This document shows, piece by piece, positions 24,119-31,089 of a stretch of 64,000 nt of DNA. A program made the translations under genes and the position numbers. Position 1 is the first letter of the stretch. Each line of letters begins with the position of its first letter. The notes beneath the pieces are model-generated. The model ran no database searches and was not told the DNA's origin. It saw only the letters and a program-made list of their open reading frames with translations. This DNA is from G963662905 sp963676415 (GTDB lineage Bacteria; Bacteroidota; Bacteroidia; Bacteroidales; WRLA01), in NCBI GenBank assembly GCA_963676415.1, contig OY781097.1, positions 2,046,001 through 2,110,000 on the forward strand, read 5' to 3'.

Positions 24119-25174
24119 ATGGCTATATTCCATACCAATAATACGCGCATCGCCGGATTAGCGGCCTGTGTGCCCAAAAATGAAATCTCCAATCAGGATT
24201 ACGATTGGATATCGGCAAAAGAGCGCGACCTGCTCATTAAAACCATTGGCGTGGATAAACGCCGGGTTGCTCCGGAAGGCATGACCACATCCGATCTTGC
24301 TTTTGAGGCAGCCGAAAAATTGCTTGCTGAACTTCGGTGGGATAAAAAGGAAATCGATATGCTGATTTTTGTAAGCCAGTCGGGCGATTATATTATTCCC
24401 GCTACTGCCCCCATCCTTCAGGACCGCTTAAAGCTGCCCAAAACCTGCCTTTCCTTTGATATTGGCCTGGGCTGCTCGGGCTATGTTTATGGGCTTTCCA
24501 TTGCCAGCAATATGATGGCGGCCGGTTTCATTAAGAAAGCACTTTTGCTGGTGGGCGATTTGTCCAATGTAACATCATCCTACAAAGACAAAAGTACTTA
24601 TCCGCTTTTTGGTGATGCCGCTACAGCAACGGCTTTGCAATATGATATCAACGCGCCATCCATGCCTTTTAACCTGCAAACCGATGGTGCTGGACACAAG
24701 GCTATTATGATACGCGACGGTGGTGTGCGCCATCTCGTAAATGAAAATTCGCTCATTAGGGAGAAAATAGCCGATGGCATCGAGCGCTCACCTATGAATA
24801 TCATTTTGGATGGCGTTGAAGTATTTAATTTCAGCCTGCGCGAAGTAGTGCCCAACATCAAAAAACTACTCAAAGAATGCGGAGGAACGCTCGACGATTT
24901 TGATTATCTGCTTTTCCATCAGGCTAATAAACTGATCAATAATACCATACGTAAGATGCTGAAAGCCGATCCGGCCAAAGTGCCTTTCTCTATTCAGGAT
25001 TTCGGTAATACCAGCTCGGCATCTATTCCGCTTACAATGGTCAGCCAGCTGCGCGATGAACTGCAAAACCGCAAAATGAAACTGCTGCTTTCCGCTTTTG
25101 GTATTGGTTTGTCGTGGGGAACGACAATCATCGAAACCGATCATATTGTTTGTCCGCAACTGCTTGAACTTTAG
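24119..25174 (+). CDS. 3-oxoacyl-ACP synthase III-like (KASIII)
   Basis: A 351-residue thiolase-fold condensing enzyme of the FabH type. The catalytic triad is visible: Cys in GLGCSGYVYGL (C119), His in LLFHQANKLI (H267) and Asn in DFGNTSSASIP (N297). The start ATG 24119 (MAIFHTNNTRIAGLAACVPK) fits the family; the frame stays open upstream but into the promoter region. KASIII-like enzymes outside fatty acid synthesis often make 3-oxoacyl groups for surface sugars or secondary metabolites. Here it is followed 10 bases later by an SDR reductase and is divergent from an acyl-AMP ligase/carrier, so a dedicated acyl-building set is likely. The housekeeping FabH role is less likely, as no fab genes are near. 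Confidence 0.88.
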   Translation: MAIFHTNNTRIAGLAACVPKNEISNQDYDWISAKERDLLIKTIGVDKRRVAPEGMTTSDLAFEAAEKLLAELRWDKKEIDMLIFVSQSGDYIIPATAPILQDRLKLPKTCLSFDIGLGCSGYVYGLSIASNMMAAGFIKKALLLVGDLSNVTSSYKDKSTYPLFGDAATATALQYDINAPSMPFNLQTDGAGHKAIMIRDGGVRHLVNENSLIREKIADGIERSPMNIILDGVEVFNFSLREVVPNIKKLLKECGGTLDDFDYLLFHQANKLINNTIRKMLKADPAKVPFSIQDFGNTSSASIPLTMVSQLRDELQNRKMKLLLSAFGIGLSWGTTIIETDHIVCPQLLEL

Positions 25175-25184
25175 ACTGCTGATT

Positions 25185-25922
25185 ATGAAGAACCCTTTTG
25201 ATCTTACAGGAAAAATTATTTTGGTTACCGGAGCATCATCCGGATTGGGAATGCAAACGGCCATCACGGCCAGCCAATGCGGGGCCCAATTGGTCATCAC
25301 CGGCCGCAATGAGCAACGCCTGAAGGCTACACTTGATGCGCTGGAAGGCGATGGACATCTAATGTTTATAGCTGACCTGACCCGAAAAGATGATATTGAA
25401 CGTCTTACAGATGAATTGCCCAAATTGCATGGCGTGGTTTATTCTACGGGGATTTCGGATTTGCTTCCGGCTCAGTTTATTGATGAGGCTGCCATGAGAA
25501 AAACATTCAGCATCAGTTTTGATGCCACCGTTTTGCTCAATGCGCGCATCCTGAAAAAGAAGAAAATCCAGCGCAGGGATGCTTCTATTGTTTTTATTTC
25601 TTCCATTTCAACGCGTTATCCTTTTGTTGGTGGCGCGATGTATGTCAGTGCACGGGCTGCAATTGAAGGCTATGCGCACGTTTTGACTGTAGAACTGGCT
25701 AAGCGCAAAATCAGGGTGAATTGCGTAAGCCCTGCTTTTGTGAAAACGCCCATGCTCGATAAAACAGCATTGGATTATTCCAATGAAGCGGTGGAAAAAA
25801 TTGAAGAACGCCAGTTGCTTGGTTTGGGCGAACCCGAAGATGTGGCCAATCCGATTGTGTTTTTCCTCTCGGATGCAGCACGCTGGGTAACAGGAACCAA
25901 TTTAATCCTTGGAGGGGGATGA
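25185..25922 (+). CDS. SDR-family oxidoreductase (3-oxoacyl reductase-like), catalytic Lys replaced
   Basis: A 245-residue Rossmann-fold short-chain dehydrogenase. The cofactor loop is VTGASSGLG (14-22). The catalytic Ser is in VFISSIS (S140 fits, 13 before Tyr). The usual YxxxK reads MYVSARAAIEG: Tyr is kept (Y153) but the Lys position is Arg (R157). RVNCVSPAFVKTPM and a C-terminal VTGTNLILGGG are as in FabG-like enzymes. Coming 10 bases after the KASIII gene, it would reduce a 3-oxoacyl group to 3-hydroxyacyl if active. The Lys-to-Arg change may reduce or alter activity. The start ATG 25185 was chosen from the family N-terminus; the frame is open further upstream inside the KASIII gene. Confidence 0.87.
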   Translation: MKNPFDLTGKIILVTGASSGLGMQTAITASQCGAQLVITGRNEQRLKATLDALEGDGHLMFIADLTRKDDIERLTDELPKLHGVVYSTGISDLLPAQFIDEAAMRKTFSISFDATVLLNARILKKKKIQRRDASIVFISSISTRYPFVGGAMYVSARAAIEGYAHVLTVELAKRKIRVNCVSPAFVKTPMLDKTALDYSNEAVEKIEERQLLGLGEPEDVANPIVFFLSDAARWVTGTNLILGGG

Positions 25923-25923
25923 T

Positions 25924-26850
25924 ATGAGCATAATAAGCCTTGAGTTTTCCGTAGTAGTGCCGGTGCACAATAGCGAGGATTCCCTGAAAGAGTTGTTTAT
26001 TGGGATCAAATCCTGTTTTGAAAAGCTGGATCGTACCTACGAGGTGGTTTTCGTAAACGATTACAGCCGCGATGAAAGCTGGAAGGTGCTGGAAGAGTTG
26101 CATCTGGCTTATCCTGATAAAGTAAGGGCGATAAGCCTGAGCCGTAATTTCGGGCAGCATAATGCTATTTTTTGTGGCTTCACCTTTGTACAGGGCATGC
26201 AGGTCATTACCATGGATGATGATTTGCAAAGCCCGCCCGAGGAAATCCCCAAGCTGATCGAAGCGGCTGAAAAGTATGAAAGTGATTTGGTGTACGGTAT
26301 TCCGTCCAAAAAAAATCACAGCCGTTCCCGGCGTATTGGCAGCAAAGCGCTACATAAATCTTCCCATGCACTATACGACGGCCCTGGAAATGGATCCTCC
26401 TTCCGCCTCATCAGCCGCAGGCTTGTGGATCAGCTGCTCAAGCACCATCATAATTTTATTTATCTCGATGAGCTGCTAAACTGGTACACGCGTTCCATCA
26501 GTTTTGTGGATGTAGAACACCGCACCAGGCCATATCAGAAATCAGGTTACAGCAATCGTTCGTTATTTAGGCTTTTTGCCAATATAGTGCTGTTTTATAC
26601 CAATTTCCCTTTGCGCCTGATTGTTTATGGCGGATTTTTGTTTTCACTGGTAAGCTTTATCATTGGTATTTTCTTTATCTACCGAAAGGTGGTTTATGAA
26701 GTGCCATTGGGTTTTACTGCACAAATTGTAGCCATATTTTTTAGTACCGGATTGATCATGCTCAGTCTCGGTGTTATTGGTGAATATCTGAGCCGGATTT
26801 ATGCACTGCAGCAAAAGAAACCTCCTTTCTCCATTAAAAAAGCACTCTGA
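25924..26850 (+). CDS. Glycosyltransferase family 2 (DPM1/GtrB-like) with C-terminal membrane helices
   Basis: A 308-residue GT2 enzyme. The nucleotide-sugar fold begins FSVVVPVHNSEDSLKELF, the metal-binding acidic motif is TMDDDLQSPPEEIP (98-102), and SRNFGQHNAIFCGF matches polyprenyl-phosphate glycosyltransferases. Two membrane segments near the C-terminus (about 225-250 and 265-290) are typical of ArnC/GtrB-type enzymes that load a sugar on undecaprenyl phosphate. It starts 1 base after the SDR stop and overlaps the next start by 1 base, so translation is probably coupled. The sugar cannot be inferred. ArnC-like aminosugar transfer would fit the N-acyltransferase next door. Confidence 0.88.
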   Translation: MSIISLEFSVVVPVHNSEDSLKELFIGIKSCFEKLDRTYEVVFVNDYSRDESWKVLEELHLAYPDKVRAISLSRNFGQHNAIFCGFTFVQGMQVITMDDDLQSPPEEIPKLIEAAEKYESDLVYGIPSKKNHSRSRRIGSKALHKSSHALYDGPGNGSSFRLISRRLVDQLLKHHHNFIYLDELLNWYTRSISFVDVEHRTRPYQKSGYSNRSLFRLFANIVLFYTNFPLRLIVYGGFLFSLVSFIIGIFFIYRKVVYEVPLGFTAQIVAIFFSTGLIMLSLGVIGEYLSRIYALQQKKPPFSIKKAL

Positions 26851-27545
26851 TGATCGTTTCCCGATATGGTGTCAGCCTGAGGCTGCTAGAGCATAAAGAT
26901 ATTGAAATGGTGCGCCAGTGGCGAAACTCTGATTGGGTAAACCAGTTTATGGAATACCGCGAATACATCACACCCGAGATGCAGGAAGAATGGTTCCGCA
27001 AGATTAATTCGCCCGAATATCTTTATATGATTGCAGAGTACAAAGGCGAACCCATTGGTTTGATGAACGATAAAAACATCAATTGGGAAGAAAAAATTTC
27101 AGAATCGGGTTTTTTCCTGAAAGACCAAAGTTATTACCATACGCATATTCCCATGCTGGTGTCCCTCTGCGGTATTGAAGCCACATTTTTCTTTTTGAGC
27201 TGGAATAAATCCTATGCACGTATGTTGCGTTCCAATCAGAATGTAATCAACTTTAATAAAGCCCTTGGCTATGAACTTTGTGATGGACAGGAAAATGTAG
27301 AAAACCAGCTTTATGTCATGACCCGTGAGCGTTTCCTGAAAAAAAGCCCGAAAATCCGTAGGGCGGCATTGATTGTTTCCGGAGAGGAGGATCGTATGGA
27401 ATTAATCGTTACGCCACATGATCTGGGATTGGGCATTGGGCAAAAATTTATTGAAGGGCTGGAAAATTCAGGGATACCCTATATTTTAAAAGAGAGTAAT
27501 TTGGGCGCACATTATAAATTTACCCAACAAATACAGTGGAATTAG
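26850..27545 (+). CDS. GNAT-family N-acyltransferase
   Basis: A 231-residue protein with a GNAT-like N-terminal part: SLRLLEHKDIEMVRQWRNSD, then AEYKGEPIGLMNDKNINWEE, and the LRSNQNVINFNKALGYELCD segment near 125-144. It resembles acyltransferases that modify amino sugars (PseH-like), where the acyl donor is a CoA or carrier-bound group. The C-terminal 60 residues are not recognised. Last gene of the KASIII-SDR-GT2-GNAT unit; its start overlaps the GT2 stop by one base. Its TAG stop overlaps the TAA stop of the convergent sulfotransferase gene. A role transferring the acyl group made by the neighbours to a sugar is inference. Confidence 0.72.
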   Translation: MIVSRYGVSLRLLEHKDIEMVRQWRNSDWVNQFMEYREYITPEMQEEWFRKINSPEYLYMIAEYKGEPIGLMNDKNINWEEKISESGFFLKDQSYYHTHIPMLVSLCGIEATFFFLSWNKSYARMLRSNQNVINFNKALGYELCDGQENVENQLYVMTRERFLKKSPKIRRAALIVSGEEDRMELIVTPHDLGLGIGQKFIEGLENSGIPYILKESNLGAHYKFTQQIQWN

Positions 27546-28597
27546 CGCGATTCGTTTTTTAATTTGCTCCTGCCACTGAGGTAATTATAAATACGTATAA
27601 ACTGACCTATGCCCCAGGCAATAAAAATGCGCAGAAATCCGGGGATGTATTCCACATGCCGCATGGCAAAGAAAATCAGTCTCCCGTAAATCAGGATCGG
27701 ATATTGGCTGATGCGTAAAGCAAGACCGTATTTTTTGAATTTACGCTCATAACCAGCTTCCTCGGCAAGACTTCCCACGACCATATCACAAATTTTGACC
27801 TGCCGGTCGCTGAGGCGTGTTTTCCATAAGCCAATGCGAGAAGAATTAATCGGATTCCTTAGGTTTTTGTGAATTTTTGTGGTTTCTTCTTTCAGCTCTT
27901 TTTCATTCTTTAAATAAAAAGTGTGGAAGTCCAACATTTTTTCCTGAAACTCAATACCTAAAAAACCACAAATTTCACGTGTATATTTTTCAGGTTCTGC
28001 GCAAAGTGATTCGTATTTGATCCTGTATATCCGCTCCGGAGTTTTTTTGATGAGCTGATCCATTAAACGATAAGTAAATTTCCACCGATAGGCCAAAAGG
28101 GCGGGAAGGCCGGCCTCAAAATTCATGCGCAAAAGGGATTCAATATTATCTCGGTAATCACGGTAAATATGAATGAACTTTGCATGGGGCACTTCCCGGA
28201 ATAAATTATCCGCGACAATTGAATATACCGGGTTTTTGTCGCCTATGATTTTTATTTCATCATTTTCAGTAATCCCTTTATAGTGCTTATACGGAATAGA
28301 CATAAGGTCATAAATGCTGTAATCACCTTCCATGGATAAAATTTCCGCTTTCAGGTGTTTATGATCCAAAGGCATATCCTTAAAGAAAGAAACATTGTAC
28401 AGGTCTTTAATAAAGTGTTTCAGAAGTTTGGGTGTCCATTTCGTGATTTTTTGATAGCGGTAGCGTAATTCTATATACATGGGTGCTTCTGTAGGAATCA
28501 AAACATTAGTGTGGCTGTTCAGTATCAACTGTAGTAATGTGTTTCCTGAACGCGGTCGCCCCAGGATAAAGAAAAAGGGAAAATTTCTTAGGTCCAT
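27542..28597 (-). CDS. Sulfotransferase-family protein
   Basis: A 351-residue PAPS-dependent sulfotransferase. The 5'-phosphosulfate loop is FILGRPRSGNTLLQLIL near 10-26, and the 3'-phosphate site is HIYRDYRDNIESLLR. The late helix ICGFLGIEFQEKM is also as expected. Such enzymes put sulfate on glycans, lipids or peptides. The C-terminus has a hydrophobic, basic segment that may contact the membrane. It is convergent with and overlaps the GNAT gene at the stop codons, and is divergent from the MBOAT gene with overlapping promoter regions. A surface glycolipid or polysaccharide is the likely acceptor in this neighbourhood, but that is inference. Confidence 0.83.
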   Translation of the reverse strand: MDLRNFPFFFILGRPRSGNTLLQLILNSHTNVLIPTEAPMYIELRYRYQKITKWTPKLLKHFIKDLYNVSFFKDMPLDHKHLKAEILSMEGDYSIYDLMSIPYKHYKGITENDEIKIIGDKNPVYSIVADNLFREVPHAKFIHIYRDYRDNIESLLRMNFEAGLPALLAYRWKFTYRLMDQLIKKTPERIYRIKYESLCAEPEKYTREICGFLGIEFQEKMLDFHTFYLKNEKELKEETTKIHKNLRNPINSSRIGLWKTRLSDRQVKICDMVVGSLAEEAGYERKFKKYGLALRISQYPILIYGRLIFFAMRHVEYIPGFLRIFIAWGIGQFIRIYNYLSGRSKLKNESR

Positions 28598-28614
28598 GTT
28601 TCCAATAGTCTCTG

Positions 28615-28622
28615 CAAATATA
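28615..28622 (-). promoter_or_regulatory. -7 promoter box of the sulfotransferase gene
   Basis: Minus strand TATATTTG, matching TAnnTTTG, 17 bases before the ATG. The opposite-facing MBOAT box is only 21 bases away, so RNA polymerase could not occupy both at once. Confidence 0.55.
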
Positions 28623-28643
28623 GGATTATTTGGGGTTTAATTA

Positions 28644-28651
28644 TACATTTG
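28644..28651 (+). promoter_or_regulatory. -7 promoter box of the MBOAT gene
   Basis: TACATTTG matches TAnnTTTG and lies 20 bases before the ATG at 28672. It also argues against the upstream start at 28630, which would be before the transcription start. Confidence 0.6.
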
Positions 28652-28671
28652 CGGCTTGGCACAGACAAATA

Positions 28672-30120
28672 ATGTTATTCAATTCGGCTGATTTTATTGT
28701 ATTTTTCCTCCTTGTAACTTTATTGTACAGGAGGCTTTCGGGCAATTTCAGATGGACCCTCCTTCTGGCTGCCAGCTACATTTTCTATATGTCGTGGAAA
28801 ATGGAATATGTGTTGCTTATCCTTTTTTCAACGGCTATTGATTATTATGCCGCCCTGCGCATGGAGCAAAAAAGCAGTCCAAAAGAGCGGCGGCCATTTC
28901 TTCTTCTGAGCCTGTTCGGTAATCTGGGCATGCTCTTTCTGTTTAAGTACTATGGTTTTCTCGGGCATTCGCTCAATGAAGTCTTTGCTGTTTTTGAATG
29001 TAGCTTCAAATTGCCGGCACCTGCCTGGTTGCTGCCTGTCGGGATATCTTTTTATACTTTCCAAACCCTGAGTTATTCCATTGATGTCTATCAGGGAAGG
29101 GCAAAGGCAGAGCGGCATTTTGGCTATTTTGCGCTTTATGTCAGTTTTTTTCCACAATTGGTTGCCGGTCCTATTGAACGCCCCGGGCATTTGCTCCCAC
29201 AATTGCACCGTATGAAAACACCGCCCGATGAAATGTTCAGCAGCGGCATTCGCCTGATGATGTGGGGCGCTTTTAAAAAAATCGTTATTGCAGACCGTGT
29301 GGCTATGTTTACCGGGCCGGTTTTTGTTCAGCCCGAAGTTTTTGGCTTTTTCTCGGTGGTTCCCGCTTTGTTTTTCCTGTTGATACAGATTTATGCAGAT
29401 TTCAGCGGTTATACCGATATTGCTATTGGTTCGGCACGTTGTTTGGGTATTGACCTGAGCCGGAATTTTAACAGGCCTTTTACGGCAACTTCTATCCATG
29501 ATTTCTGGAGCCGATGGCATATGACACTAACCAATTGGTTCCGCGATTATGTGTTTTTTAACATGCCGGTGAAGCGAAAAGGCCGTCCGCAAAAATGGCG
29601 CATTCAGTTTAATTTGTTTATTATGCTGGTGCTCATTGGACTGTGGCATGGAGCGAACTGGACTTTCGTGGTATTTGGCGCCTTGCACGGAATTTATATG
29701 GTGAGCGGAAACCTGACACGCTCCTGGCGGCAAAGCCTGGCAGAAAAAAGCGGGCTCATATTGCGGACTAAACTGCATGAGTATCTTGGTATTGCACGGA
29801 CAATGCTTCTGCTGATGTTTTCGGCATTTTTCTTTGGCATCCATTCCATTGGGCAGGCATGGACCATGATGAAGCAGGCATTTGTGATGGACGGATTTAA
29901 AGGCTCACTGCTGTGGATGCGGGGAAATGACAGTGTTCTTTCTATAATTTTGATTGTTTTTCTGTTTTATGCAGAACACAAAATGGACCATAATGGCGGC
30001 GAGCAGATTATTTTAAAAAAGCCCATCTGGCAACGTTGGGCACTTTATCTGTTTGGTGTGTTTTTTATACTCGTTTTCGGGATTTTCCGGCACGATGAAT
30101 TTATCTATTTCCAGTTTTAA
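28672..30120 (+). CDS. MBOAT-family O-acyltransferase (AlgI-like)
   Basis: A 482-residue polytopic membrane protein. The family marks are YVSFFPQLVAGPIERP, then DFWSRWHMTLTNWFRDYVF (278-296) and LIGLWHGANWTFVVFG with the catalytic His (H326). AlgI/DltB/PatA relatives move acyl groups across the inner membrane onto surface polysaccharide or peptidoglycan. Start MLFNSADFIVFFLLV is typical for the family, and the promoter box upstream supports it. The following SGNH-like gene overlaps by one base (TAATG), giving the classic MBOAT plus periplasmic SGNH pair. The acyl acceptor is unknown; the neighbourhood suggests a surface glycan. Confidence 0.93.
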   Translation: MLFNSADFIVFFLLVTLLYRRLSGNFRWTLLLAASYIFYMSWKMEYVLLILFSTAIDYYAALRMEQKSSPKERRPFLLLSLFGNLGMLFLFKYYGFLGHSLNEVFAVFECSFKLPAPAWLLPVGISFYTFQTLSYSIDVYQGRAKAERHFGYFALYVSFFPQLVAGPIERPGHLLPQLHRMKTPPDEMFSSGIRLMMWGAFKKIVIADRVAMFTGPVFVQPEVFGFFSVVPALFFLLIQIYADFSGYTDIAIGSARCLGIDLSRNFNRPFTATSIHDFWSRWHMTLTNWFRDYVFFNMPVKRKGRPQKWRIQFNLFIMLVLIGLWHGANWTFVVFGALHGIYMVSGNLTRSWRQSLAEKSGLILRTKLHEYLGIARTMLLLMFSAFFFGIHSIGQAWTMMKQAFVMDGFKGSLLWMRGNDSVLSIILIVFLFYAEHKMDHNGGEQIILKKPIWQRWALYLFGVFFILVFGIFRHDEFIYFQF

Positions 30121-31088
30121 TGCTGATGAAACGGAACCAATTAACATATAAAATTCTGTTGGCCGTTGCTTTAGTGCTGCTGCTCAATTTTGTGCTGCAT
30201 CATTTGTATCATCGCTTTATGATAATCAATCGCATAAACCAACATCAGGACGAACAGTTTGAAGAGCTCGATAGCTTGACAGGCTGCCTTTTGATCGGTA
30301 ATTCTCATAATCCGCTGAACCCAGGCATTATTGGAAATTCGTTTAACTATGCATCGCCCCATGAGCTGTTTCATCAAACCTATTTTAAATTAAAAGCAGC
30401 TTTGGAGCAGCCGGGAATAAAGCCGGAAATAGTAGTTTTTCCGGTAGATGCCAGTGCTTTTTCGCCCTATGCAGCTCAGTCCATGCGTTTTCACGATTAT
30501 TGGGTGAAATTTGTTGATTATCCTCAGCTCGCTATTGAAACCGGCGAAGCTGCTTATTGGCGTGCGCTTATTATGGCCAAAACATGCAGCTATATCGGAA
30601 ATTACACCTATATCTGGCAAAGCATTGGTGGTCTGTTTATTGATTTTAATTACATGAAAAACGGTTATCGGACACCCCGAAATTTTAAAAACTGGCAAGA
30701 TGTGCCCGATAAAATGAAAACCGGCTGGGAACGGGCTCATTCATTTTTAGACACTTTTGTGGACAGCCAACCGCATCCGCTTATGCTGGATTATTTTGAA
30801 AGAATCTTGAAGCTTTGCGATGAAAAAGGGATAAATGTTGTTCTTTACCGTTCCCCTTTAACAAAAGAGTTTTTGATCAATGCAAATAAATATATTGATT
30901 ATCAGGAGTTTGATGGTGTAATTGATTCGCTGTGCCGAAAATATGATCATGTTGATACGATTTTTGATTACCGCACAGCCTTTTTGGATCGCCCCGATTT
31001 GTTTTTCAATGCCGATCATGTAAATCCCTATGGAGCAGACACGCTAACAAGAATACTTCTCATGGATTTGAATGCGGTTCATAAATAA
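30120..31088 (+). CDS. Membrane-anchored SGNH-like partner of the MBOAT protein
   Basis: A 322-residue protein with one N-terminal membrane anchor (about 11-27) and a periplasmic domain. It shows two SGNH-hydrolase-like marks: CLLIGNSHNPLNP with Ser and His (S62, H63) near the start, and FFNADHVNPYGADTL with the Asp-His pair (D299, H300) near the end. The arrangement resembles AlgX/AlgJ/DltD-type partners that complete acyl transfer on the periplasmic side. Its start overlaps the MBOAT stop by one base. I recognise no closer family. It ends one base before the convergent TMTC-like gene's stop, with no terminator between them. Confidence 0.72.
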   Translation: MLMKRNQLTYKILLAVALVLLLNFVLHHLYHRFMIINRINQHQDEQFEELDSLTGCLLIGNSHNPLNPGIIGNSFNYASPHELFHQTYFKLKAALEQPGIKPEIVVFPVDASAFSPYAAQSMRFHDYWVKFVDYPQLAIETGEAAYWRALIMAKTCSYIGNYTYIWQSIGGLFIDFNYMKNGYRTPRNFKNWQDVPDKMKTGWERAHSFLDTFVDSQPHPLMLDYFERILKLCDEKGINVVLYRSPLTKEFLINANKYIDYQEFDGVIDSLCRKYDHVDTIFDYRTAFLDRPDLFFNADHVNPYGADTLTRILLMDLNAVHK

Positions 31089-31089
31089 A

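Noticed and set aside
31089..31089. Terminator between the SGNH gene and the TMTC-like gene
   Set aside because: The two stop codons are one base apart and no stem-loop with T run was found.
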